Below, in pieces: positions 1 through 5,627 of a stretch of DNA of 6,988 nt. The notes under the pieces were generated by a model. That model saw nothing but the letters and a program-made list of their open reading frames with translations. It was not told the DNA's origin and did no database searches. How positions within the stretch are numbered: position 1 is the stretch's first letter; each line of letters begins with the position of its first letter. A program made the position numbers and the translations under genes. Location of the stretch: positions 1 through 6,988 of the forward strand of contig UROJ01000078.1 in assembly GCA_900549335.1 (NCBI GenBank), in the 5' to 3' direction. The DNA is from an uncultured Collinsella sp. Lineage in GTDB: Bacteria > Actinomycetota > Coriobacteriia > Coriobacteriales > Coriobacteriaceae.

Positions 1-124
1 GGGCCCGTACCGCATCGCATAAACTCACGAGCGCACGACGTCGAGCATCGACATCAAACGTGGCGTGCGTCTTAAAGTAGGCGCGCTGATCGCCGACGAT
101 GCGCGCAATTTCTTCGGTGTTCAT
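1..124 (-). CDS. Probable aldehyde dehydrogenase, N-terminal fragment (runs off the window)
   Basis: Only the first 41 codons are present; the gene continues past the left edge. The peptide begins MNTEEIARIVGDQRAYFKTH and continues with an Arg-rich helix (about residues 28-32) and LVSLCDAVRA. The pattern of an R-x-(Y/F)-F-x-T segment followed by a helix with R-R-x-x-L-x-x-L resembles the N-terminus of class 3-type NAD(P)-dependent aldehyde dehydrogenases. No catalytic residue lies inside the window, so the family call rests on this N-terminus and on the alcohol dehydrogenase directly upstream. The ATG is preceded by AGGAGGG (129-135), which overlaps the stop codon of the upstream gene (134-136); only 9 nt separate the two coding regions. 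That suggests translational coupling. If the call is right, the enzyme would oxidise the aldehyde made by its neighbour, or supply aldehyde in the reverse direction. Confidence 0.68.
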   Translation of the reverse strand, partial: MNTEEIARIVGDQRAYFKTHATFDVDARRRALVSLCDAVRA

Positions 125-133
125 GGCACCCTC

Positions 134-1354
134 CTAGTTCTCGTCCTCAAACATACCACCCGCGACGACCTCGTACATACGCTCGAGCTCCAAACGGTCC
201 ATCAAAAGTGGAACGGGGTATAGCGGATTGGCCTCGGCGTCGGCATGCGCCGCCATTTCGGGAATGTCGGAGCGGCGAATGCCCGTCACATATTTGGGGA
301 TTCCCAGGGCCTCGTTCATGCGGTCGACCCAATCGATAAAGGCCTCGGCCGCCAGGCTGTCCCGCGCGGTAGCCGGCGCGATGCCGGCCATGCGGGCGAG
401 ATCGGCAAGCTTAGGAGCAGCAGCTTCGCCATAGGCGCGAAGCATATGCGGCAGGATGATGGCGTTGGCCAAGCCGTGCGGAATCCCGTAACGACCGCCC
501 AAGCTGTGTGCGATGGCATGAACGTATCCAACATAGGAGCGCGTAAAGGCAACACCCGCCTTATACGCCGCCGAAAGCATATTGCGACGTGCGCGCATGT
601 CGTCGCCATGCTCATAGGCCTCGAGCAAATTGTCGTGGATGAGCTGGACCGCCTGACGCGCCATCTTGCGCGTGTAGGGCGTGGTGCTGCGACCGATAAA
701 GGCCTCGACAGCATGCGTCAGGGCATCCATACCCGTCTGCCCCGTAATAGACGCCGGCAACCCGCGCGTAAACTCGGGGTCGTGGATCGCAAAACGCGGG
801 ATGAGCACAAAGTCGTTGATGGGGTATTTATAATGCGTCTCGTCATCGGTAATTACCGCCGCAAGCGTGACCTCGCTTCCCGTGCCTGCCGTGGTGGGAA
901 CGGCGATGAGCAGTGGCAGGCGACGATGAATCCGCAGCAAGCCGCGCATCTTGTTGATGGGCTTGTTTGGCTGCGCGATGCGTGCGCCCACGCCCTTGGC
1001 ACAGTCCATGGCCGATCCTCCGCCAAAGCCGATAATGGCCTGGCAGGCGCGCTCTCGATACAGCGCCGTCGCTTCTTCCACGTTTGAGACCGTAGGGTTC
1101 GCACGCGTTTCGGCATAGACCGTAACACCAATCCCCTGAGCCGTAAGCGCACGCTCGAGTGATGCCGTGAGTCCCAAACGTGCAATACCAGGGTCTGTCA
1201 CGATAAGGACCTTCTGGATCGAACGCTTTTGAAGCACTGCGGGCACTTCCTCAGCGTGCTCTAAAATGCGTGGCTCGGTATAGGGCAGCACCGGCAATGC
1301 GATGCGAAAAACCGTTTGATACGTTCGGCACCAGGCGCGGCGGGCTAGATGCAT
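134..1354 (-). CDS. Iron-containing (group III) alcohol dehydrogenase
   Basis: A 406-residue cytoplasmic NAD(P)-dependent alcohol dehydrogenase of the Fe-ADH family, interconverting a primary alcohol and its aldehyde; the substrate cannot be told from sequence. The nucleotide-binding part holds GGGSAMDCAK (residues 111-120) and PTTAGTGSEVT (153-163). The metal site is complete: D210 and H214 in GMDALTHAVEA, H279 in VHAIAHSLGG and H293 in IPHGLANA, with the 14-residue spacing seen in FucO-type enzymes. Length is slightly above the usual 380-390 because of an N-terminal segment (CRTYQTVFRIALPVLPYTEP) that I associate with a subgroup found beside aldehyde dehydrogenases. I chose the ATG at 1354 because GAGGGAG (1363-1369) lies 8 nt upstream. 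The frame stays open to a TTG at 1435, but that start has no good ribosome site and would run through the presumed operators. The downstream neighbour is a probable aldehyde dehydrogenase in the same operon. Confidence 0.94.
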   Translation of the reverse strand: MHLARRAWCRTYQTVFRIALPVLPYTEPRILEHAEEVPAVLQKRSIQKVLIVTDPGIARLGLTASLERALTAQGIGVTVYAETRANPTVSNVEEATALYRERACQAIIGFGGGSAMDCAKGVGARIAQPNKPINKMRGLLRIHRRLPLLIAVPTTAGTGSEVTLAAVITDDETHYKYPINDFVLIPRFAIHDPEFTRGLPASITGQTGMDALTHAVEAFIGRSTTPYTRKMARQAVQLIHDNLLEAYEHGDDMRARRNMLSAAYKAGVAFTRSYVGYVHAIAHSLGGRYGIPHGLANAIILPHMLRAYGEAAAPKLADLARMAGIAPATARDSLAAEAFIDWVDRMNEALGIPKYVTGIRRSDIPEMAAHADAEANPLYPVPLLMDRLELERMYEVVAGGMFEDEN

Positions 1355-1372
1355 AAAGGAGGCTCCCTCATT

Positions 1373-1388
1373 TGTTGATTGGTCAACA
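1373..1388. promoter_or_regulatory. Perfect dyad, probable operator O1 of the alcohol dehydrogenase operon
   Basis: TGTTGATTGGTCAACA is a perfect inverted repeat with 6-bp arms and a 4-bp spacer. It lies between the presumed transcription start and the Shine-Dalgarno sequence, where a bound repressor would block transcription. The size and symmetry fit a dimeric helix-turn-helix regulator, but the sequence does not identify which family. Confidence 0.5.
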
Positions 1389-1400
1389 TTTGCTCGACCG

Positions 1401-1406
1401 ATTGTA
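1401..1406 (-). promoter_or_regulatory. Candidate -10 element for the alcohol dehydrogenase operon
   Basis: Read on the minus strand this is TACAAT, one mismatch from the consensus -10. The expected -35 window, about 1424-1430, holds no good match, so the promoter may need an activator or be weak. Predicted transcription would start near 1394, about 40 nt before the ATG. Two dyads flank it (1373-1388 and 1437-1452). Confidence 0.4.
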
Positions 1407-1436
1407 CTCATCTGAGGTCGCACGAGGTCTAGCAAT

Positions 1437-1452
1437 CGTTAATCAATCAACA
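1437..1452. promoter_or_regulatory. Imperfect copy of the dyad, probable operator O2
   Basis: CGTTAATCAATCAACA, read on the minus strand as TGTTGATTGATTAACG, matches O1 at 13 of 16 positions. Its centre is 64 bp from that of O1, close to six helical turns, so both sites face the same side of the DNA. The pair straddles the candidate -10 element and would suit cooperative binding or a small loop. Confidence 0.4.
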
Positions 1453-1499
1453 TCTTCACATGCCCAAAATTGTTTTATTAAAAATCATTCCTAATAGGC

Positions 1500-1527
1500 T
1501 TCACATTCGGTCTTATTTATGGATAAT
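1500..1527 (+). promoter_or_regulatory. Promoter of the rubrerythrin gene
   Basis: TTCACA (1500-1505) and GATAAT (1522-1527), separated by 16 bp, each match the housekeeping sigma consensus at five of six positions. Transcription would start near 1534, giving a leader of about 78 nt before the ATG. The AT-rich stretch just upstream (about 1466-1498) could help polymerase binding or hold a redox- or metal-regulator site, but I see no clean palindrome there. Confidence 0.6.
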
Positions 1528-1541
1528 AGAACCCGTCAAGA

Positions 1542-1580
1542 CGCACGTCCGGAGAGGGCCCTTACGGGACCGGACGAGCG
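1542..1580 (+). other. Stable hairpin in the rubrerythrin 5' leader
   Basis: CGTCCGG (1546-1552) pairs perfectly with CCGGACG (1570-1576). Beyond an A-A mismatch, three more outer base pairs follow (1542-1544 with 1578-1580). Inside, CCC (1559-1561) pairs with GGG (1566-1568) across a TTAC loop. The structure starts only about 10 nt after the predicted transcript start. It has no U-tract, so it is not an intrinsic terminator. It could stabilise the mRNA 5' end or act as a cis-regulator; it fits no riboswitch class I know. Confidence 0.5.
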
Positions 1581-1611
1581 CACCATCGCCATCGATCGAA
1601 AGGATCGAATC

Positions 1612-2172
1612 ATGAAGTTTGTTTGCCCCGTTTGCGGTTATGTGGAAGAGTTCGACGGCGACCAGCTGCCCGAGGATTTCAAGTGCCCCCAGTGCGGCGT
1701 TCCCGGCTCTCGCTTCCTGAAGCAGGAGGAGGGTCAGCTCGAGTGGGCTGCCGAGCACGTCGTGGGCGTCGCCAAGATGGAGGGCGTCTCCGAGGACATC
1801 GTTGCCGACCTGCGCGCCAACTTTGAGGGCGAGTGCTCTGAGGTCGGTATGTACCTGGCCATGGCTCGCGTCGCTCATCGCGAGGGTTATCCCGAGATCG
1901 GCCTGTACTGGGAGAAGGCTGCCCACGAGGAGGCCGAGCACGCCGCCAAGTTCGCTGAGCTCCTGGGCGAGGTCGTGACCGACTCCACCAAGAAGAACCT
2001 CGAGATGCGCGTTGAGGCCGAGAACGGCGCCACCGCCGGCAAGACCGATCTTGCCAAGCGCGCCAAGGCCGCCGGCCTCGATGCCATCCACGACACCGTA
2101 CACGAGATGGCTCGCGACGAGGCCCGCCACGGCAAGGCTTTCGCCGGCCTGCTCAAGCGCTACTTTGGCTAA
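1612..2172 (+). CDS. rbr: Rubrerythrin with N-terminal rubredoxin domain (reverse rubrerythrin type)
   Basis: A 186-residue cytoplasmic non-haem iron protein that in anaerobes reduces hydrogen peroxide to water. Residues 1-35 form a compact rubredoxin-like domain with the Fe(Cys)4 pairs C5-x2-C8 (CPVCGY) and C25-x2-C28 (CPQCG). The rest is a four-helix ferritin-like domain with the expected di-iron ligands: E74 in FEGE, E107 and H110 in HEEAEH, E137 in EAEN, and E170 and H173 in DEARH. Having the rubredoxin domain first is the order of the reverse rubrerythrins of clostridia and other anaerobes. The start at 1612 is set by AAAGGA (1599-1604), 7 nt upstream, and by the first residues matching the domain start; an ATG at 1519 in the same frame would add 31 unrelated residues read from the leader hairpin. 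Promoter and terminator lie close on either side, so the gene is probably transcribed alone. Electron donors are not encoded nearby. Confidence 0.95.
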   Translation: MKFVCPVCGYVEEFDGDQLPEDFKCPQCGVPGSRFLKQEEGQLEWAAEHVVGVAKMEGVSEDIVADLRANFEGECSEVGMYLAMARVAHREGYPEIGLYWEKAAHEEAEHAAKFAELLGEVVTDSTKKNLEMRVEAENGATAGKTDLAKRAKAAGLDAIHDTVHEMARDEARHGKAFAGLLKRYFG

Positions 2173-2208
2173 GCCAACCGCCTGAGACATTACCTCTAGC
2201 TCGATGAG

Positions 2209-2237
2209 GCCCGAACCGTATTGGTTCGGGCTTTTTT
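2209..2237 (+). terminator. Intrinsic terminator of the rubrerythrin gene
   Basis: GCCCGAACC (2209-2217) and GGTTCGGGC (2223-2231) form a perfect 9-bp stem with a GTATT loop, followed by six T residues. It begins 36 nt after the rubrerythrin stop. On the opposite strand no T-run follows the stem, so it should not serve the convergent regulator gene, which ends at 2244. Confidence 0.93.
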
Positions 2238-2243
2238 ATGGGC

Positions 2244-3659
2244 TTATTGCAGCTGTTCCTGAAGGACGATGAGCGAATGAGGGCTCAGATCGTCGTATTG
2301 TATGAGGACGCGAGATGGAGCGTTCTTAGTCGATGCCCGACCACCCGTCCACAGGCAATCGGCGATGTTGACATAGGAAATACGAGTGCCAGCAAGAGCC
2401 TTCGCGAAACTCTCCCCCGCCTTGTCCTCGGCCAGGGCAACGGTGCAGTAAAGGCCCGCATCTGCATGCTCGATCGAGACTTCCCCTGCCGGAAACGTTT
2501 TCCGTACAAGCGACGCCAGGCCATCACGCGCCTCGCGAGCGCGAACGCGGACCCGGTTTACATGGCGCTCGTAATCGCCTGATTCCAGTAAACGAGCCAA
2601 AGCGACCTGGTCAACAGAACTCACCGACGAGGCGTAAAAACCAAGGTTGCGCCTAAACCGTTCCATCAGCTCATCAGGCAGGACCATATACGCCAAACGC
2701 AGGGCCGACGACAGACTTTTTGAAAAGGTGTTGGTGTAGATGACCGATTGAGCGGCATCAATCGACGCGAGCGCGGGAATCGGCTTGCCGGCAAGGCGAA
2801 ACTCACAATCAAAGTCATCTTCGATGAGATACCGGTCCAGCTGCTCGGCGGCCCAGCTCAGCAGGGCATAGCGACGCGCAATGCTCGTCACAAGGCCGGT
2901 CGGATACTGATGGGACGGCATCAGGTGAAGGACATCGGTCCCGGTTTTCTGCAGAGCGCTCAAGTCCACGCCCTCACCGTCCAACGGGATATGACGCACT
3001 TCGCAACCCATAGCCTGATAGATGCGCGTCAGGCGCAGATAGCCCGGATCCTCAACGGCATACACCTTGTCGGCCCCAAGCAACTGAACCAACATGGTAT
3101 CGAGCAGCTGGGCGCCCGCACCGATAACAATGTTGTTGGGGTCGACATTCATACCCCTCGTCCCGCGTAGATGGTGCGCAATCGCACGTCGCAGCCGAGC
3201 GGTGCCCTGCGCCGGCGCGGGCGAAAAGATTTCACGTTCGTCTTCGGACGTCAGTGTCGCCCGTAGCGCGCTTTGCCAAAGCCGCGCCGCCTCCAAGGCG
3301 GAAGGAGAAAGAGCCTCGAACTGCTCGGTCTGTCCGTCGGAATCATGCGCGCTGGGGCCCACGGAGGCGGCATCTCGGTCGATGCCCTCCGCAGCCGAAG
3401 CCAAAACCGGTGCATCCGGAAGTACGCACGCGTAGTAGCCGCGCCGCGGCTTTGAGCAAATATAACCCTCGGCAAGCAACTGGCTATATGCATTTTCGAT
3501 GGTAATGACACTAATTCCTAGATGACTGGCAAAGGCGCGCTTAGACGGCAGATGTTCCCCCGCCGCAATGCGTCCAGCTACAATATCATCTCGAATTTGC
3601 TGGTAAACATACTCATAGAGCGATGCTTCGCCGCGTTTTTCCAAATTGTAGTCAAGCAC
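2244..3659 (-). CDS. pdxR: MocR/PdxR-type regulator (GntR winged helix fused to aminotransferase-like domain)
   Basis: A 471-residue transcription factor of the MocR branch of the GntR family. Residues about 13-78 form the winged-helix DNA-binding domain (LPSKRAFASHLGIS, then AYSQLLAEGYI). An alanine/serine/acid-rich linker (about 80-125) leads to a fold-type I aminotransferase-like domain with HQYPTG (250-255), EDDFDCEFR (280-288) and the PLP-binding lysine K314 in TFSKSLSSALRLAY. In characterised PdxR proteins this domain senses PLP and the protein controls pdxST; divergence from pdxS here makes that role likely. Start: GTG at 3659 with AGGTGA (3667-3672) 7 nt upstream, giving LDYNLEKRG, which fits the family N-terminus. 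A TTG at 3692 would add 11 residues and cover the operator-like dyad. The symbol is by context; a divergent MocR could also control other targets. Confidence 0.88.
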   Translation of the reverse strand: MLDYNLEKRGEASLYEYVYQQIRDDIVAGRIAAGEHLPSKRAFASHLGISVITIENAYSQLLAEGYICSKPRRGYYACVLPDAPVLASAAEGIDRDAASVGPSAHDSDGQTEQFEALSPSALEAARLWQSALRATLTSEDEREIFSPAPAQGTARLRRAIAHHLRGTRGMNVDPNNIVIGAGAQLLDTMLVQLLGADKVYAVEDPGYLRLTRIYQAMGCEVRHIPLDGEGVDLSALQKTGTDVLHLMPSHQYPTGLVTSIARRYALLSWAAEQLDRYLIEDDFDCEFRLAGKPIPALASIDAAQSVIYTNTFSKSLSSALRLAYMVLPDELMERFRRNLGFYASSVSSVDQVALARLLESGDYERHVNRVRVRAREARDGLASLVRKTFPAGEVSIEHADAGLYCTVALAEDKAGESFAKALAGTRISYVNIADCLWTGGRASTKNAPSRVLIQYDDLSPHSLIVLQEQLQ

Positions 3660-3671
3660 GAGCCTATCACC

Positions 3672-3687
3672 TGACCTTATTAGGTCA
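3672..3687. promoter_or_regulatory. Perfect dyad in the pdxR-pdxS divergent region, probable PdxR site
   Basis: TGACCTTATTAGGTCA has perfect 6-bp arms around TATT. It lies 13 nt upstream of the regulator's GTG and shares TGACCTT with a second copy 34 bp away. Characterised PdxR/MocR regulators bind repeated short sites between their own gene and pdxS, so this is the best operator candidate. It overlaps the regulator's ribosome site by one base, so binding could also give autoregulation. Confidence 0.5.
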
Positions 3688-3705
3688 TTCAATCTGGTAT
3701 TACTC

Positions 3706-3720
3706 TGACCTTGTTATTAT
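3706..3720 (+). promoter_or_regulatory. Second TGACCTT copy overlapping a candidate pdxS -10 (TATTAT)
   Basis: TGACCTTGTTA (3706-3716) repeats 10 of 11 bases of TGACCTTATTA at 3672-3682, in the same orientation. TATTAT (3715-3720) is a plausible -10 for pdxS. The matching -35 region (about 3691-3697) is poor, as expected for a promoter needing an activator, which would sit at the upstream dyad. Transcription would begin near 3727. The promoter of the regulator gene itself could not be placed. Confidence 0.4.
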
Positions 3721-3804
3721 CTCGAAAACTGAGTATTTCGCCATACCCAGCTCCCCGATAGGATGTTCCGTCAAGCAATGCACATGCCAACCAAGGGAGC
3801 AACC

Positions 3805-4695
3805 ATGGCAGAACAGACCAGCAAGGCCGATCGCGTCAAACTCAATCGCGAGCTCGCGCAGATGCTCAAGGGCGGCGTCATCATGGACGTCACCACGCCC
3901 GAGCAAGCACGCATCGCCGAAGAAGCAGGCGCCTGCGCCGTCATGGCACTCGAGCGCATCCCGGCCGATATCCGTGCCGCAGGTGGTGTGTCGCGCATGA
4001 GCGACCCCAAGATGATCAAGGGCATCCAAGAGGCCGTCTCCATCCCCGTTATGGCCAAGTGCCGCATCGGTCACATTGTCGAGGCGCAGGTCCTGCAGGC
4101 CATCGAGATCGATTACATCGATGAGTCCGAGGTCCTCTCCCCTGCCGACGATGTCTACCACATCGACAAGACCCAGTTTGACGTGCCGTTTGTCTGCGGC
4201 GCCCGCGATCTGGGCGAGGCGCTGCGCCGTGTTGCCGAGGGCGCCACGATGATTCGCACCAAGGGCGAGCCGGGCACGGGCGACGTCGTCCAGGCTGTGC
4301 GTCACATGCGCAAGATCCAAAAGCAGATCCGCGACGTTGTTGCCCTACGCGACGACGAGCTCTTTGAGGCAGCCAAGCAGCTGCAGGTTCCGGTTGAGCT
4401 GGTGCGCGAGGTCCATACCGCGGGCAAGCTTCCTGTCGTGAACTTTGCTGCCGGCGGTGTGGCGACCCCTGCCGATGCCGCACTGATGATGCAGTTGGGC
4501 GCCGAGGGCGTTTTTGTCGGCTCGGGCATCTTTAAGAGCGGCGACCCCGCCAAGCGCGCTGCCGCCATCGTTAAGGCCGTGGCCAACTTCACCGATGCTA
4601 AGCTCATCGCCGAGCGTTCGGAGGACCTGGGCGAGGCTATGGTGGGCATCAACGCCGACGAGATCGAGATCATCATGGAGGAGCGCGGACGCTAG
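3805..4695 (+). CDS. pdxS: Pyridoxal 5'-phosphate synthase, synthase subunit PdxS
   Basis: The 296-residue (beta/alpha)8-barrel subunit that makes PLP from ribose 5-phosphate, glyceraldehyde 3-phosphate and ammonia, working as a dodecamer that docks PdxT. Catalytic residues are present: D28 in IMDV, the Schiff-base lysine K85 in MAKCRIGH, and the second lysine K153 in [11 protein letters not shown]. They correspond to D24, K81 and K149 of Bacillus subtilis with a constant offset of four. Phosphate-binding glycine loops follow ([13 protein letters not shown] and [17 protein letters not shown]). The ATG at 3805 is chosen because AAGGGAG (3793-3799) lies 5 nt upstream and because [17 protein letters not shown] is the normal family N-terminus; an in-frame ATG at 3763 would add 14 unsupported residues. 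pdxT follows after 20 nt, and the divergent MocR gene is the likely regulator. Confidence 0.98.
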   Translation: MAEQTSKADRVKLNRELAQMLKGGVIMDVTTPEQARIAEEAGACAVMALERIPADIRAAGGVSRMSDPKMIKGIQEAVSIPVMAKCRIGHIVEAQVLQAIEIDYIDESEVLSPADDVYHIDKTQFDVPFVCGARDLGEALRRVAEGATMIRTKGEPGTGDVVQAVRHMRKIQKQIRDVVALRDDELFEAAKQLQVPVELVREVHTAGKLPVVNFAAGGVATPADAALMMQLGAEGVFVGSGIFKSGDPAKRAAAIVKAVANFTDAKLIAERSEDLGEAMVGINADEIEIIMEERGR

Positions 4696-4715
4696 TCCAG
4701 CAGAAAGGATCGCAC

Positions 4716-5303
4716 ATGAGCGATTATGCAGGCCAAACGGTCGCCGTGCTGGCGGTCCAAGGTGCTTTTGCCGAGCACGAGGCAAGACTATCCGAGCTTG
4801 GCGCACGCTGTGTGGAGTTGAGGCAGGCGGCCGATTTGAAGCAGGACTTTGATCGCCTGGTCCTCCCTGGCGGCGAGTCCACCGTTCAGGGCAAGCTGCT
4901 TGATGAGTTGGGCATACTCGAGGAGCTTCGTGCCCGTATCGCTGAAGGCATGCCCGTCCTGGGCACCTGCGCCGGTCTGATTCTGTTGGCGCGCGATCTT
5001 GCCGCCCATGACGATAAGGGCACGCCGCGTTTGGCAACCATGGATGCGCTCGTTGAGCGTAATGCCTACGGCAGACAGCTCGGCAGTTTTCGCACCAAGG
5101 GGCAGGTAAGCGGCATCGACGGTGAAGTGCCGTTAACGTTTATCCGTGCGCCCCGCATCGTCAAGGTACACGGCAATGCCAAGGCCCTAGCCGAAGTCGA
5201 CGGTCGCATCGTCGCCGCCCGCCAAGGCAACCAGCTCGGCGTCACCTTCCACCCCGAGCTCGACGAGGATACCCGCCTCCACGAGCTCTTCCTCCAAATG
5301 TAG
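4716..5303 (+). CDS. pdxT: Pyridoxal 5'-phosphate synthase, glutaminase subunit PdxT
   Basis: A 195-residue class I glutamine amidotransferase that hydrolyses glutamine and channels ammonia into PdxS. The N-terminal strand and loop VAVLAVQGAFAEH (residues 9-21) and PGGEST (51-56) are family signatures. The nucleophile is C85 in GTCAGL, and the other triad members are H179 and E181 in TFHPEL. RNAYGRQ in the middle and the overall length are normal for PdxT. The ATG at 4716 has AAAGGA (4704-4709) 6 nt upstream. The gene is co-oriented with pdxS across a 20-nt gap without a terminator, so the two are almost certainly one transcript made in matched amounts. No classical U-tract terminator follows; the next structure is a large hairpin starting about 40 nt after the stop. 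Confidence 0.97.
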   Translation: MSDYAGQTVAVLAVQGAFAEHEARLSELGARCVELRQAADLKQDFDRLVLPGGESTVQGKLLDELGILEELRARIAEGMPVLGTCAGLILLARDLAAHDDKGTPRLATMDALVERNAYGRQLGSFRTKGQVSGIDGEVPLTFIRAPRIVKVHGNAKALAEVDGRIVAARQGNQLGVTFHPELDEDTRLHELFLQM

Positions 5304-5343
5304 GCAGAGTAGAAACGAGCGTGGATTTTCGGACACAGAACAA

Positions 5344-5411
5344 ATGAGAGTGGATAATCTCCCACTTTGAGCTTGAATGCAGGCTCAAACCGGGAGATTA
5401 TCCACTCTCAT
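5344..5411. repeat. 68-nt hairpin with perfect 20-bp inverted-repeat arms
   Basis: The arms at 5344-5363 (ATGAGAGTGGATAATCTCCC) and 5392-5411 are exact reverse complements. After a 2+2-nt internal loop, TTTGAGC (5366-5372) pairs with GCTCAAA (5383-5389) around a 10-nt loop. No T-run follows on either strand, so it is not a standard intrinsic terminator. It lies between the convergent pdxT and RGG-protein genes. Possible explanations are a REP-like or MITE-like mobile palindrome, a bidirectional transcript 3'-end stabiliser, or a factor-dependent terminator. GAGCGTGGATTTTC at 5317-5330 resembles the start of the left arm (11 of 14), perhaps a decayed copy. Confidence 0.85.
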
Positions 5412-5484
5412 GCTATGCAGTCGGTTAAGAACGTTCCCAACGACTACACCAACGGCAACGCCGATGTTTTGGTACCGACAGCGA
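5412..5484. other. Stretch without a convincing gene; possible coding remnant
   Basis: No supported gene is seen. The plus-strand frame from ATG 5415 (QSVKNVPNDYTNGNADVLV) has a codon pattern resembling the surrounding genes for about 20 codons, with GC-rich third positions over AAC, GAC, TAC, ACC and GGC codons. It lacks a Shine-Dalgarno sequence, and its continuation runs straight through the stems at 5485-5624. I do not recognise the peptide. It may be the eroded end of a lost gene or chance. Confidence 0.25.
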
Positions 5485-5583
5485 AAACCCGCCAGAACGA
5501 GCAAGGTGCCTTGAAACGAGGCGGCATTGACCTTCTGGTCATGCCGCCGAAGTTGAAAGGCAGATTGCCGCTCTGGCGGGTTT
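5485..5583. repeat. Branched inverted-repeat structure closed by a perfect 12-bp stem
   Basis: AAACCCGCCAGA (5485-5496) pairs perfectly with TCTGGCGGGTTT (5572-5583). Inside it, GGCGGCA (5520-5526) pairs with TGCCGCC (5542-5548). After one bulged T, TGACC (5528-5532) pairs with GGTCA (5537-5541) around a TTCT loop. Nested stems 76 nt apart suggest selection on folding, as in a structured RNA or a mobile palindromic element. Which strand is transcribed cannot be told, and no known RNA family is recognised. Confidence 0.6.
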
Positions 5584-5596
5584 GCAGCGTCAACTG

Positions 5597-5624
5597 GTTA
5601 CGCGGTTTGGTAAAACCGCGTAAC
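5597..5624. repeat. Perfect 12-bp hairpin just beyond the stop of the RGG-protein gene
   Basis: GTTACGCGGTTT (5597-5608) and AAACCGCGTAAC (5613-5624) form a perfect stem with a 4-nt GGTA loop, starting 3 nt past the minus-strand stop at 5628-5630. The position fits a transcript 3' end for that gene. However, the minus strand continues CAGTTGACGC rather than with a T-run, so intrinsic termination here is uncertain; it may instead protect the 3' end. Confidence 0.6.
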
Positions 5625-5627
5625 TAA

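Noticed and set aside
245..1087. 280-residue plus-strand open frame
   Set aside because: It lies antisense inside the alcohol dehydrogenase gene, has no family features and reflects high GC in the opposite frame.
1355..1435. N-terminal extension of the alcohol dehydrogenase from a TTG
   Set aside because: No ribosome site precedes the TTG, and the extension would cover the promoter and operator dyad. The ATG at 1354 has GAGGGAG at good spacing.
1466..1498. Fur-, DtxR- or PerR-type box upstream of rubrerythrin
   Set aside because: The stretch is AT-rich and contains CCTAATAGG-like sequence, but no clear symmetric box can be defended by eye.
1519..1611. N-terminal extension of rubrerythrin from an upstream ATG
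   Set aside because: The added residues are read from the leader hairpin, the upstream ATG overlaps the promoter -10 region, and the internal ATG has a proper ribosome site.
1513..2190. 225-residue minus-strand open frame opposite rubrerythrin
   Set aside because: Leu/Gly/Val-rich shadow of the rubrerythrin coding sequence. The plus strand has the complete metal-ligand set, promoter and terminator.
3700..4320. 206-residue minus-strand open frame opposite pdxS
   Set aside because: Antisense shadow of a strongly identified gene, rich in Asp, Leu, Gly and His without any recognisable domain.
5597..5624. Classical intrinsic terminator for the RGG gene
   Set aside because: The stem is perfect but no T-run follows on either strand, so it was listed as an inverted repeat rather than a terminator.
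5367..5627. 86-residue plus-strand open frame in the pdxT downstream region
   Set aside because: It starts in the loop of the 68-nt hairpin, lacks a ribosome site and runs through several perfect inverted repeats.
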